A stretch of DNA of 64,000 nucleotides, taken from assembly GCA_902168105.1 (NCBI GenBank), contig CABHOY010000049.1, positions 62,001 through 126,000 of the forward strand. Direction: 5' to 3'. The notes beneath the pieces were generated by a model. That model searched no databases, had not been told where the DNA came from, and was given only the letters and a program-made list of their open reading frames with translations. Positions 54,452 through 63,285 of the stretch are shown piece after piece; position 1 is the first letter of the stretch, and each line of letters starts with the position of its first letter. The position numbers and the translations under genes are program-made. This stretch comes from an uncultured Flavihumibacter sp. (GTDB lineage: Bacteria; Bacteroidota; Bacteroidia; Chitinophagales; Chitinophagaceae).

Positions 54452-54459
54452 TACCTTTG
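54452..54459 (+). promoter_or_regulatory. Candidate -7 box for the PHP hydrolase gene
   Basis: TACCTTTG fits TAnnTTTG exactly and lies 63 bases before the ATG at 54523. No TTG at the usual upstream distance. The 289 bp before this ATG hold no gene; apart from this box I see only A/T-rich sequence. Confidence 0.5.
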
Positions 54460-54522
54460 CGGCGCATACGCCAATTACCGCTGTTTGATACGCTACTTAA
54501 TAGCCACCATAATAATTTTAAT

Positions 54523-55755
54523 ATGATGTTCAAGAACAATGGAAGAAAAACGCTGTTGAAGAGCGTTGCCTGTACCGGATTGGTAGTGGGTATGACTAGC
54601 TTTATTAACTATGCTGCGATGGGGCAATCAACTCACAGTAATCCATGGGCGCCGACGGAACTTAACACACTGCCGCCTGTTGCAAACCTTAAAGGCGGTG
54701 TGTGGTTAAAAGGAGACCTGCATCTGCACTCGAGGCATAGCAAGGAGTCTTCCAATAATCCTATTTCAAAGATCATTGCCTTTTCAAAAGCTGCAGGTAT
54801 TGATTACGTCGCTATAACAGACCACGATAACCATGTAGAGGGAGATGTCGCTCATAATACCTGGGCAGATCCTGAATTTAAATCAGACTCCGTATTGTTG
54901 TTGTATGGCGCCGAATGGACGACTACCCGTGGGCATGGCAATGTATTTTCCGCGAAACCATACGATCATCAGCGGTTGTATGATGTGCGCGATCAGCGTG
55001 ACGTTGTAATAGGCGCTGTAAAGAAACAATTGGGTGTTCACCTGTCTGCCAATCATCCCAGTGGTAAAGATCATTTCGGGTACTCTTACGACATGATAGA
55101 ATCTATCGAAGTATGGAACTCTGCCATCTGGTCAAAGAATGAAAATGCGATGATGATATGGGACGACATGCTTTCTTCAGGCCGTAAACTGACGGGCAGG
55201 GGAGGAAGTGATGCGCATCATGGTACGCCGGACACACCTGACAAAGCAACCAAGAATAGCGTACAGGCTACAGCAAATTATGTAGGAACGCCGACAACCT
55301 GGGTGTATGCTACCTCGCGAACTTCCCAGGCGGTAGTGGATGCGCTTACGAATGGCCGTGTGTCAGTCAGTGCAAATCCCTATGCACCACGTGTTGAATT
55401 TTATGCAGACCTTGACCAGGACGGTAAGATGGATATGATGATGGGAGATAATACCAAACCGACCGGTAAGCCGGTAAAGTTCCGGATACAACTAAGTGGA
55501 AAAACAGTACAGGAGGAAACTTATACTATCTACGTGGTTAAAAACGGGAACAAGTTTGATACCTTAAAGGTAACGGGCAAAGCGCCCGTTGCCGAATTTA
55601 CTGATACACCGGCGACTACAGGAAGGACCTATTACAGGGTGACTGTAGAAGGACCTTCTACACCATATCCGCAGGTGCCTGAATCGATGAAGCTGAGCGG
55701 AAATATGGTTGGTTTGTCCAATCCTATTTTCTTCAATTTCGATCCTAACTTTTAA
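54523..55755 (+). CDS. Exported CehA/McbA-type PHP metallohydrolase
   Basis: The 410-aa product has an N-terminal signal region (KTLLKSVACTGLVVGMTSF) and a PHP domain: GDLHLHSRHSKES with two His ligands, YVAITDHDNHVEG, HLSANHPSG and a late SDAHHGTP motif. A C-terminal beta-sandwich follows (about 310-410). CehA/McbA enzymes cleave carbamates and phosphate esters; here the natural substrate is unknown. The frame is open to TTG 54457; the ATG pair at 54523/54526 is preferred. A strong terminator follows. Confidence 0.87.
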   Translation: MMFKNNGRKTLLKSVACTGLVVGMTSFINYAAMGQSTHSNPWAPTELNTLPPVANLKGGVWLKGDLHLHSRHSKESSNNPISKIIAFSKAAGIDYVAITDHDNHVEGDVAHNTWADPEFKSDSVLLLYGAEWTTTRGHGNVFSAKPYDHQRLYDVRDQRDVVIGAVKKQLGVHLSANHPSGKDHFGYSYDMIESIEVWNSAIWSKNENAMMIWDDMLSSGRKLTGRGGSDAHHGTPDTPDKATKNSVQATANYVGTPTTWVYATSRTSQAVVDALTNGRVSVSANPYAPRVEFYADLDQDGKMDMMMGDNTKPTGKPVKFRIQLSGKTVQEETYTIYVVKNGNKFDTLKVTGKAPVAEFTDTPATTGRTYYRVTVEGPSTPYPQVPESMKLSGNMVGLSNPIFFNFDPNF

Positions 55756-55766
55756 ATTTATATAAA

Positions 55767-55800
55767 CAGAAAAAGCAGCCTTCGTAGGCTGCTTTTTCTG
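55767..55800 (+). terminator. Terminator after the PHP hydrolase gene
   Basis: A 14-bp perfect stem (55767-55780 and 55787-55800) with loop TTCGTA. The right arm contains a T5 run, so it is a strong intrinsic terminator. Confidence 0.92.
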
Positions 55801-56324
55801 TTTAATCAGTTCTCCTGTTGCCTGAACCATAGCCGTTTGCTTTCATTGCACTGAAGCTCTTCTCTTCCGTTTATTGCTCCCGGTCCTTGCCTTAATGCAT
55901 CGATTCCCGAACAATATGCAGGAAATTAAAAAAGTTCCGTTTTTATTACATTAATTATCAATTCAGTGTGTCCGCGTTATTGAAAAAAACGCCACTAAGA
56001 TCAATATCCTATTGGCGGGAATACTAATTAGATATATCTTTATATTATTAAAAGACGATATTAGTCATCCGGAAAACCTATCAGAATAACCAATTAAAAT
56101 TCCATTACAATTTGAAGAGATTCTTAACCATTACGTTAAGCCTGTAGCTTTCCGCACAGGACATTTACATTGATGCTAATCATTCATGTCACGCCGTGAC
56201 TACACCTGATCTTTCATGGTGCAGCCGGGGATGTGTAATGTACTTATGACTACAAGTATCCTGCCTCCGGGATCCTTCCCTTTTTTTTAGATATATCCTT
56301 CATATAATCATTAAACACTCAATT
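55801..56324. other. Long intergenic region before the chitinase gene
   Basis: About 520 bp without any convincing gene on either strand. It contains the candidate chitinase promoter (56012-56042) and a leader of nearly 280 bases. A run of eight T residues lies near 56280. I found no clear riboswitch-like pairing by eye. Confidence 0.6.
56012..56042 (+). promoter_or_regulatory. Candidate chitinase promoter
   Basis: TTG at 56012-56014 and TATCTTTA at 56035-56042 are separated by exactly 20 bases. The -7 box differs from TAnnTTTG only at its last base. Use of this promoter would give a leader of about 275 bases. Confidence 0.45.
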
Positions 56325-58724
56325 ATGCAGAGAATTAAACTCTTATTTCTCGTTGCGCTCCTGGCGTTATCAGGAGCTGGTTTTGCCCAGGTATCGTGTT
56401 ACAATATCGTGGGTTATTATCCATCATGGGTAGCGGGCGGTAGTGCTTACATCAACAACCCTTCAAAAGTTGATTACAGCAAATACACGCACATTTGTTA
56501 TGCGTTTGCGATTCCGGGTAGCGATGGTAACATCGGCAGCGTAGACGGTGGTTCTACACTGACTGATCTCGTAAACAGGGCTCACGCTGCGAATGTAAAA
56601 GTACTGTTGTCAATTGGTGGCTGGTTGACGTCTTCACCAAGCAACACACCTTTTGAAGCCATTTCAACTAATCCTACTGCGATCAATAACCTGGCAAATG
56701 CCTGTGCTAATCTGATCACAAAGTACAACCTGGATGGTATTGATCTGGACTGGGAATACCCTACTACAAAAGCCAGATGGAACAGCGTAGCTACCGTACT
56801 TGGAACCAGGTTCCATAGCATGGGTAAGCTGTTCACTGCTGCGGTGTCTGAAAGCGCCAGCAACAACGGTGACCACTACGATAACGTTTCCATGCTGGAC
56901 CTGGTGAACATTATGTGTTATGGTGGCGATGCTCTTGCTAGCAGCTCAATGGCTTACTGGACATCACGTGGCGTACCACAGAGCAAGAGAATGCTGGGTG
57001 TACCATTCTACAGCGGAGATAATAATACCGCTGAGCACATCAGAAAATCAAACCTTGCGAAATCAACCGCAGGTGGTATCATGATCTGGGACATTGCTAC
57101 AGAATATGGCGATATTAACGCTATTTACAACACACTGGGTAACGTTTGTAAAGGTGGTGTAAGCAATCCTGTTCCACAGAACCTGGCGTCTAAAAAGCCT
57201 GTAGTTGCGTCTACAACTGAAGCAAATGCACCTACCAATGTAGACGCTGCAAATGTTACAGATGGCAACTACGGTACCCGCTGGGCGTCTGCCTTTGCTG
57301 ATCAGCAATGGGTATATGTCGACCTGGGTGCTAACTATGATATTAACAGGGTGAAGATCACCTGGGAAGCTGCTTATGCAACTGCTTATCAGGTAGAGAT
57401 ATCATCCAATACTAACGACTGGACACCGGTAAAATCTGTTACAGGTAATACTACCCTGGTAAATGACCTGACAGGATTGTCAGGCAATGGCCGTTATGTA
57501 AGGATCAACTGCGCAACAAGAGCTACAGCGTATGGTTTCTCTATTTTTGAACTGGAAGTATATGGTGCAGCGCAACAGGCTCCTCATGGAGGAACTGCAT
57601 GGGCTATTCCTGGAAAGATAGAAGCTGAAAACTTTGATGATGGTGGCGAAGGCGTAGCTTATCACGATCTGACGGCTACCAACACTCAGGGACAGTACCG
57701 TACTACCGAAGGTGTAGATATCGAAGCTGCTACTGAAGGCGGATACAATGTAGGTACCATCCAGACAGGCGAATGGCTGGAATACACAGTGAACATCGGC
57801 CAGGCTGGTATATATACTTTACAGGCAAGAGTAGCTGCGATAGCTGCCGGAAAAACATTCCATGTGGAATTGAACGGTCAGAACATCTCCGGTACCATCA
57901 CTGTACCAAATACTGGTGGCTGGCAGACATGGGCTGATGTGAATGTAACTACGTCAGCATTAACTGCAGGTCAGAAAGTACTGCGTGTAGTGTTTGATGC
58001 TAACGAGTTCAACTTCACCTCGTTTACATTTGCCCTGCAATCTCAATCTGATAATGCAGCAGCTAACAAAACCGTTTGGGCTTCTTCTGTCGAAACACCA
58101 GATTTCCCGGCTGCAGCGGCTGTTGATGGCAACGCTACAACAACACGTTGGTCTTCCGGTTATACCGATAACGAATGGTTAGCAGTTGATCTGGGTACAG
58201 CAAAAGATATCTCAAGAGTTGTGGTGAAATGGGAAAATGCTTATGCAACATCCTATACTATCGAAACTTCTAACGATACTACCAACTGGACCGTGCAGAA
58301 ATCTGTAACTAATGGTGCCGGTGGTACTGCTGATCTTAGCTTCGCAACAGTGAATGCCCGTTATGTAAGGGTACATGGCCTGCAGAGAGCTACTCCATAT
58401 GGTTTCTCCATCTGGGAATTTGAAGTGTATCCTGCTGCACCCGTAGCTGGAAGAACGCTTGCAATGGCTACTCCTGTAAAAGGAAGTGAAAATGCATTCT
58501 CTGTGAGTGTGTCACCAAACCCCGCTACAAACCTGATGAACATTCAACTGAAAGGTGCAGCTAAAGCTTCTGTTTTAGAAGTTTACAGCATCTCTGGTCA
58601 GAGAGTATACCAGGCTAAAGTTAACGGTAATGTTAACCAGCTGCAGGTAGATATTGCTTCATGGCCTAAAGGCGTCTATATCATTTCAATCGGCAATAGC
58701 CGTAAGAAAGTGGTTGTAGAATAG
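56325..58724 (+). CDS. Secreted modular GH18 chitinase (T9SS cargo)
   Basis: The 799-aa product has a signal peptide ending at AQ (residue 22), a GH18 catalytic domain at about 24-285 with the DxxDxDxE motif DGIDLDWE (D137-E144, E144 catalytic) and SIGGW, then an F5/8 type C (CBM32-like) domain at about 295-420, a CBM6-like domain at about 425-570 (KIEAENFDDGGEG ... TGEWLEYTV), a second F5/8-like domain at about 575-700, and a type IX secretion sorting domain at the end (VSVSPNPATNLMNIQL ... GVYIISI). It should release chitooligosaccharides at the cell surface or outside. It stands alone with its own promoter and terminator. Confidence 0.95.
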   Translation: MQRIKLLFLVALLALSGAGFAQVSCYNIVGYYPSWVAGGSAYINNPSKVDYSKYTHICYAFAIPGSDGNIGSVDGGSTLTDLVNRAHAANVKVLLSIGGWLTSSPSNTPFEAISTNPTAINNLANACANLITKYNLDGIDLDWEYPTTKARWNSVATVLGTRFHSMGKLFTAAVSESASNNGDHYDNVSMLDLVNIMCYGGDALASSSMAYWTSRGVPQSKRMLGVPFYSGDNNTAEHIRKSNLAKSTAGGIMIWDIATEYGDINAIYNTLGNVCKGGVSNPVPQNLASKKPVVASTTEANAPTNVDAANVTDGNYGTRWASAFADQQWVYVDLGANYDINRVKITWEAAYATAYQVEISSNTNDWTPVKSVTGNTTLVNDLTGLSGNGRYVRINCATRATAYGFSIFELEVYGAAQQAPHGGTAWAIPGKIEAENFDDGGEGVAYHDLTATNTQGQYRTTEGVDIEAATEGGYNVGTIQTGEWLEYTVNIGQAGIYTLQARVAAIAAGKTFHVELNGQNISGTITVPNTGGWQTWADVNVTTSALTAGQKVLRVVFDANEFNFTSFTFALQSQSDNAAANKTVWASSVETPDFPAAAAVDGNATTTRWSSGYTDNEWLAVDLGTAKDISRVVVKWENAYATSYTIETSNDTTNWTVQKSVTNGAGGTADLSFATVNARYVRVHGLQRATPYGFSIWEFEVYPAAPVAGRTLAMATPVKGSENAFSVSVSPNPATNLMNIQLKGAAKASVLEVYSISGQRVYQAKVNGNVNQLQVDIASWPKGVYIISIGNSRKKVVVE

Positions 58725-58754
58725 TAGTAATACCGAATCAACAAATCCTTATTG

Positions 58755-58786
58755 AAAGAGGCCGTCTCGATTGGGACGGCCTCTTT
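58755..58786. terminator. Bidirectional terminator between chitinase and acyltransferase
   Basis: A 12-bp perfect stem (AAAGAGGCCGTC at 58755-58766; GACGGCCTCTTT at 58775-58786) with an 8-base loop. The A and T ends let it serve both convergent genes. Confidence 0.88.
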
Positions 58787-58789
58787 ATG

Positions 58790-59974
58790 TTATAGGTATT
58801 TCTTTATGAAAGAGGATCTTCTCAGGAAAATGCTGATCATCCAGCTGACGACCAGTGCATTTAAAAATACGATCGTGAATTTGACAATTGCCGGTGTATC
58901 AATGTCCAACAGGAAGAACTGCGTCCATATAACAAAGACGTAGTGGATCAGGTATATGAGGTACGCATTTGCGGCCAGTGAATCCAGCCATGATGTCTGC
59001 GTATTTACCCTGGCCCTGAAGGTTGTAACGAACGCAATACAGGTCAGAGTGCACGACAGTACATACATGGTGTAATAGATCATCCATGCTGAAAACTCGG
59101 GGATAATACCTGCTATGACCATATTCTTCAAAATCTCTTTTTCTCCGGATACTGTCAGTACCAGATAGACTGCCAACGCGAGTATACACCATAGCTTCCA
59201 TCTGCCGACCAATAACGATCCTTTAGCAAAGATACCATTGTGGAAATCTGAGCTTCCAATAAATGCGCCCAGCATAAAGTAGCCAAAGTATAACAGGATA
59301 CGGCTTAACTGGAAGTCGAAAGGCCCCCATCCTGTCCATTTGCCTGCACCAATATTATAGGCTACCGGCACATATAATACCCAGGTCAGGACAGCCAGCG
59401 ATAGAAACACTAGCATAGGCCGGTCGCCAGCGCTGCGGACCTGGTTTGCTGTATTGTTATAGATCTTTTTCATGAACACATAGGTCGTCGCAAATACCAG
59501 GTTAAAGAAGAAAAGCACCCATATGAACCATGGGGGACCTACAGGCCATTTTTCAGTAGTAAAAAAGTCGATGATATAGGCTTTGGTATCCAGGGTATTA
59601 TGGGCTACACAAAATGCCGGGAAATGGGCTATAAGGTTGGATAAAGTGCCTATTAAAAGAAAGGGGAGGAACAGTCGTAGAAACCTGTCCTTTACAAATG
59701 TCATCGCTCCTTTTTTAGCAATGCTTTTGGTAAGGAACAGCCCTCCAATAAAAAACATAAGCGACATAAAGAATATGTCGTTGAAGTTCTCGAAAATATC
59801 CAGCCCTATCCACCTTTGGTTATCTACCAGGGGATGTGTGGAGTTGATGTACGCCTCTTTATTGAAATTTGCGAACGTAGTATAGGCAAGTGAAGAATGA
59901 TGAGCAACAACCAGTACGGTGATCGTCGCTCGCAGGTAATCCACCCATATGTCACGTTGTTCTTTGCTAATCAT
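58790..59974 (-). CDS. Membrane acyltransferase (acyltransferase family 3)
   Basis: The 394-aa product has the N-terminal pattern RDIWVDYLRATITVLVVAHH with the family's conserved His, and about ten hydrophobic segments throughout, as in OatA/WecH/NolL-type O-acyltransferases. A basic helix (KDRFLRLFLPFLLIG) follows the third segment. It probably moves an acyl group onto a sugar or lipid at the membrane; the acceptor cannot be predicted. It is a single-gene unit. Confidence 0.88.
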   Translation of the reverse strand: MISKEQRDIWVDYLRATITVLVVAHHSSLAYTTFANFNKEAYINSTHPLVDNQRWIGLDIFENFNDIFFMSLMFFIGGLFLTKSIAKKGAMTFVKDRFLRLFLPFLLIGTLSNLIAHFPAFCVAHNTLDTKAYIIDFFTTEKWPVGPPWFIWVLFFFNLVFATTYVFMKKIYNNTANQVRSAGDRPMLVFLSLAVLTWVLYVPVAYNIGAGKWTGWGPFDFQLSRILLYFGYFMLGAFIGSSDFHNGIFAKGSLLVGRWKLWCILALAVYLVLTVSGEKEILKNMVIAGIIPEFSAWMIYYTMYVLSCTLTCIAFVTTFRARVNTQTSWLDSLAANAYLIYLIHYVFVIWTQFFLLDIDTPAIVKFTIVFLNALVVSWMISIFLRRSSFIKKYL

Positions 59975-60071
59975 GCAGGTTATTGATTAAAGCCGTAAAA
60001 ATATAAAGCCGGCTTTATAATAAAGTTGCAAATAGCATAAGAAAGTTGCATGCGATCTGTAATAAAATAAC

Positions 60072-60097
60072 AAAAAGGCTACAGGTGTAGCCTTTTT
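60072..60097 (-). terminator. Terminator of the YceI-nitronate monooxygenase operon
   Basis: An 11-bp perfect stem (AAAAAGGCTAC at 60072-60082; GTAGCCTTTTT at 60087-60097) with a 4-base loop. Read on the minus strand it ends in a T5 run, 10 bases past the nitronate monooxygenase stop. Confidence 0.88.
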
Positions 60098-60106
60098 CTG
60101 TTTACA

Positions 60107-61195
60107 TCATCTGGCGTTCGAACTGTTGAAACATGCGTTTGTTTCTTCGATCAGCGATTGCATCAGCGCTGAAGTCTTTCTATGTTTAATTATCGGTGCT
60201 ATTTGTCCACCCCAGAAATATACCATATCCCACTTTTGCTGTTCAACGGCGGCGGCTCTTAATGATGATATAAATGTCGTTTGTAAAGGGAAAGGGAGAA
60301 AATGCAGCTCACCTCCGGAGGTTTCTTTTGTTATTCTGTTGGAAATTCCCCGGCCAAGCCTGCCTGTATATGCCCTGGACAGCGTGGAATATTTTGCTGC
60401 ATCAGAGAATAACATTTGCCGGTGAGCAGGCGAAGCATTCGATTCGTCGCAGGCGAGGAATGCAGTGCCGACTTGCGCAGCGCTGGCCCCGAGCATCATA
60501 GCTGCTGCAATACCTTTACCGTCTGCAATTCCACCGGCAGCAATAACAGGTATCTTTACCTTTTCCCTGATCAGTTGAAGCAACACAAAAGTACCAGTCA
60601 TAGAGGTTTCTGCGGATGTCAGGAAAGATGGACGGTGCCCTCCGGCCTCAAAGCCGGAAGCAATGATCAGGTCCACGCCCGCATTTTCCAATGCTATTGC
60701 CTCATCCAGCGTAGTGGCTGCACCGGCGGTGATGATCCCTTGCGCGCGACATTGCTCCAATATATCTGCAGATGGTATGCCGAACACAAAGCTGAATACT
60801 TTTGGACGGATATCCAGTAACACCTGGACCTGGCTTTCAAACCTGGCATTAAATGGTGCAGGTTTCTGCGGCAATGGAACGCTGAGTTCCTCAAAGTAGG
60901 GCCTGAACTGTTGAACTGCCTGTTCGTATACCGCGTCACTAACCGTACCGTTTATTGCATCGCTGTCTGAAACCCATAAATTGATATTATAAGGTTTACC
61001 TGTAGCCGCTTTGATTTGCTGATCTATGTCGATAATCTCCTGTGGGGTAAGCGTGTAGGCGCCATAGCCGCCAAGCCCTCCCGCATTGGACACTGCCGCT
61101 ACCAGTTCAACTGATGAAAGGCGGCCTCCGAAAGGACCCTGCAGGATAGGATATTCGATACCCAGTATCTCCGTTACTTTAGTGTTGTGCCACAT
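60107..61195 (-). CDS. Nitronate monooxygenase (2-nitropropane dioxygenase family)
   Basis: The 362-aa product is an FMN-binding TIM barrel of the nitronate monooxygenase family: ILGIEYPILQGPFGG at the N-terminus, SNAGGLGGYGA, IASGFEAGGHRPS with the conserved His, and the phosphate-binding IAAGGIADGKGIAAAMMLGA. It oxidises alkyl nitronates; the family also includes enoyl-reductase-like members, so the substrate is not certain. Last gene of the minus-strand operon; starts 10 bases after the NTF2-like gene. Confidence 0.9.
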   Translation of the reverse strand: MWHNTKVTEILGIEYPILQGPFGGRLSSVELVAAVSNAGGLGGYGAYTLTPQEIIDIDQQIKAATGKPYNINLWVSDSDAINGTVSDAVYEQAVQQFRPYFEELSVPLPQKPAPFNARFESQVQVLLDIRPKVFSFVFGIPSADILEQCRAQGIITAGAATTLDEAIALENAGVDLIIASGFEAGGHRPSFLTSAETSMTGTFVLLQLIREKVKIPVIAAGGIADGKGIAAAMMLGASAAQVGTAFLACDESNASPAHRQMLFSDAAKYSTLSRAYTGRLGRGISNRITKETSGGELHFLPFPLQTTFISSLRAAAVEQQKWDMVYFWGGQIAPIIKHRKTSALMQSLIEETNACFNSSNAR

Positions 61196-61204
61196 GGTGA
61201 TTAG

Positions 61205-61657
61205 TTATAGCTGGACGTCCGTCAGCATTTTATTGACGAGAAGCCATTTGCCGTCAATTTTATGGAAAGATAAAAACTCATGGTAATTAAAGTCGTACAT
61301 TTTTACCTTTACTTCGGCCACTCCGATAGAGTTGACCGCTCTCACGGATACAATCTCTCCCTTAAGTGGTTTTCCTGAGTCTTTCGGACTTTGACGATTA
61401 GCCACACCGTCAAGATATTGATCAAGCGTTTTGGCATAAGGCTGTCCCTTTACGTCTCCGAAGAGTAGTGTGCCGGGGTGATATATCTGCCTCAGAAGTG
61501 TGGTATCGCCTTCATTAATGCCTTTGAAATAATAGCTTTCCAGTACTTCGGAAATAGCTGCTATATCAGCTTTTTGTGTGTCCATCTTATTTACCTTTTG
61601 AGCTTTTATGGCCAGCGGAACGCAGGCCATAAAAGCAAGTAATGATAATAGTTTCAT
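61205..61657 (-). CDS. Exported NTF2-like / lumazine-binding-type protein
   Basis: The 150-aa product starts with a signal peptide (MKLLSLLAFMACVPLAIKAQ) and contains an NTF2-like cone fold of the Lumazine_bd_2 type: ISEVLESYYFKGINEGDTTL, LRQIYHPGTLLFG and a C-terminal YHEFLSFHKIDGKWLLVNK. Such small proteins bind or isomerise hydrophobic ligands or are of unknown role. The start at 61657 is one base after the SDR stop; the longer frame upstream lies inside the SDR gene. Part of the operon. Confidence 0.8.
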   Translation of the reverse strand: MKLLSLLAFMACVPLAIKAQKVNKMDTQKADIAAISEVLESYYFKGINEGDTTLLRQIYHPGTLLFGDVKGQPYAKTLDQYLDGVANRQSPKDSGKPLKGEIVSVRAVNSIGVAEVKVKMYDFNYHEFLSFHKIDGKWLLVNKMLTDVQL

Positions 61658-61658
61658 A

Positions 61659-62393
61659 TTAACCCAGATGATGTCCGGCACCAGCTCCACCGTCAACGTT
61701 GATGATGGCACCAGAGATGAAATTACTTTTTGCAACTGTGTAAACCATTTCAGCAACATCCTCCACTTCACCGATGCGGTTCAGCAAATGCAAGCCTGCA
61801 GTTTCGTCAGATTTATCTCCATGCATCGGTGTACGGATGGTACCTGGCGCTATGGTATTCACGCGGATGTTATCCTTGCCGAATTCAGCCGCCAGCTGAA
61901 GTGTAAGAGAATGTATAGCAGCCTTACTGGACATCGGTGCAGTAATAGGAACACCACCCAGGGCATGATTTACCAACGGGGTGCCTATGTTGATCACCAC
62001 ACCGCCATGCTGTTTCAGCATCTGAGGAATAACTGCCTGAGTGGTGAAATATGTACCCTTCAGGTTAGTGTTCAGGAAGCGGTCCAGATAGGCTTCATCC
62101 ACTTCCAGGAATGGCCTGGTTTCGAATATACCGGCATTGTTTACCAGCACATCTGCAGAACCAAATCTTTCAACTGCGGTAGCTACCAGTTTTTCACCGG
62201 TTTTCTTGTCGCTGATGTTACCGGCTACCATAGCCAGGTTACTACCAGCGCCGAGTTCTTTGAAAGCGGCCTCCAGTTTTTCTTCCGTCGAGGAGTTAAT
62301 AACTACATTGTCTCCTTTTTCGAGGAAGTATTTTGCTACTTCCTTACCTATACCGGATGATGCACCGGTTATTATGATTGTTTGCTTTTTCAT
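61659..62393 (-). CDS. Short-chain dehydrogenase/reductase (SDR)
   Basis: The 244-aa product has the cofactor motif TGASSGIG near residue 9, VNNAGIFETR, and a C-terminal FISGAIINVDGGAGAG. The expected YxxxK is replaced in this region by a segment reading PMSSKAAIHSLTL, where Ser stands at the usual Tyr place, so catalytic activity may differ from classical SDRs. The start at 62393 is normal and follows the tautomerase stop by four bases. Operon member. Confidence 0.88.
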   Translation of the reverse strand: MKKQTIIITGASSGIGKEVAKYFLEKGDNVVINSSTEEKLEAAFKELGAGSNLAMVAGNISDKKTGEKLVATAVERFGSADVLVNNAGIFETRPFLEVDEAYLDRFLNTNLKGTYFTTQAVIPQMLKQHGGVVINIGTPLVNHALGGVPITAPMSSKAAIHSLTLQLAAEFGKDNIRVNTIAPGTIRTPMHGDKSDETAGLHLLNRIGEVEDVAEMVYTVAKSNFISGAIINVDGGAGAGHHLG

Positions 62394-62397
62394 TGTT

Positions 62398-62616
62398 CTA
62401 TTTTTTATCTGCTGTGATCCCTTTTTCGCGGAGAACAGATACCTGTTCACCGGCATACCCCCAATCGTCCAGTTCAACTTCCTGTATGACAACGTGTGTC
62501 AGATGTGGGTCTTTGTTGAGTACATCGACTATCAGGTCTGTTACTCCCTTGATCAATTGTTGCTTCTGCTCACGGGTGACTCCCTCACGGGTGAGTTCAA
62601 TCTTTACGTAAGGCAT
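62398..62616 (-). CDS. 4-oxalocrotonate tautomerase-family protein
   Basis: The 72-aa product begins MPYVKIELTREGVTREQKQQ; Pro-1, exposed after Met removal, is the general base in this family. Length and the helix plus second strand (THVVIQEVELDDWGYAG) match. It is small, soluble and probably oligomeric. The substrate is unknown. It lies in a tight operon with an SDR and a nitronate monooxygenase. Confidence 0.88.
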   Translation of the reverse strand: MPYVKIELTREGVTREQKQQLIKGVTDLIVDVLNKDPHLTHVVIQEVELDDWGYAGEQVSVLREKGITADKK

Positions 62617-62647
62617 TTTTTTGTTTTTTAAAGGGTGAGTTGGATTA

Positions 62648-63166
62648 TCAGGCAGCTTTAGCTGTGATAGTTACCTCGAGACCAAAGTCATTATAGATGA
62701 GCGTATCGCCCAGATCTTTGAAGAAATTGCCGGAACGGAACTTAATGTCGTATTTGGTACGATCAATAACTATCTTCCCGGAGGCAGTCAGCAGATCGCC
62801 ATTGGTATTGATAGCAGCGTCAAAAGCGACAGGATGCGTAATGCCCTTGATGGTCAGATTGCCCACAACATGATTGCCTGATACGGAGGTAATGTCCAGG
62901 TTAGCTTCAGGGAATTTGTCAATAGAGAAGAAGTCGTCTGAAGCCAGGTGGCCTGCAAATTGCGCGTTTGTAGCCGGATCTGTTACGTCCAGTATCTTAA
63001 TGGAGGTAGTGTCTATGATGACCTGACCACTTGTCAATTTGCCATCAATAACTATTAATGTACCTTCTTTTATACCGATAGTACCATTGTGCGCGCCGGT
63101 TACTTTACGGCCGGTCCAATCAATATTACTTTGTGCGTTTACGATCTGAAATTTTGTCGTTTCCAT
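62648..63166 (-). CDS. YceI-family protein
   Basis: The 172-aa product has the YceI lipocalin-like pattern: SNIDWTGRKVTGAHNGTIG, DTTSIKILD, a helix around GHLASDDFFSIDKFPEA, and the late YDIKFRSGNFFKDLGD. YceI proteins bind isoprenoid-like molecules in a barrel. Unlike many members it has no signal peptide, so it is probably cytoplasmic. It is the first gene of the operon, and two CRP-type sites lie upstream. Confidence 0.9.
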   Translation of the reverse strand: METTKFQIVNAQSNIDWTGRKVTGAHNGTIGIKEGTLIVIDGKLTSGQVIIDTTSIKILDVTDPATNAQFAGHLASDDFFSIDKFPEANLDITSVSGNHVVGNLTIKGITHPVAFDAAINTNGDLLTASGKIVIDRTKYDIKFRSGNFFKDLGDTLIYNDFGLEVTITAKAA

Positions 63167-63204
63167 TTTGTGTATGTTTAATTGTTTACGTTTTATTTAC
63201 AACA

Positions 63205-63277
63205 CAAAGGACGTAAGGAATTTCAAGGTGGTTACGTGACGTATATCACATTCAATAATTATGTGACCTACATCACA
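63205..63277 (-). promoter_or_regulatory. Two CRP/FNR-type sites and a possible -7 box upstream of the YceI operon
   Basis: Site 2 is a perfect TGTGA-N6-TCACA (63262-63277); site 1 is CGTGA-N6-TCACA (63235-63250). Their centres are 27 bp apart. On the minus strand a weak -7 box GTCCTTTG lies at 63205-63212. A start near 63200 would place site 1 near -42, the class II activator position. The Crp/Fnr gene next door is the obvious candidate binder. Confidence 0.65.
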
Positions 63278-63285
63278 TCGGGGGG

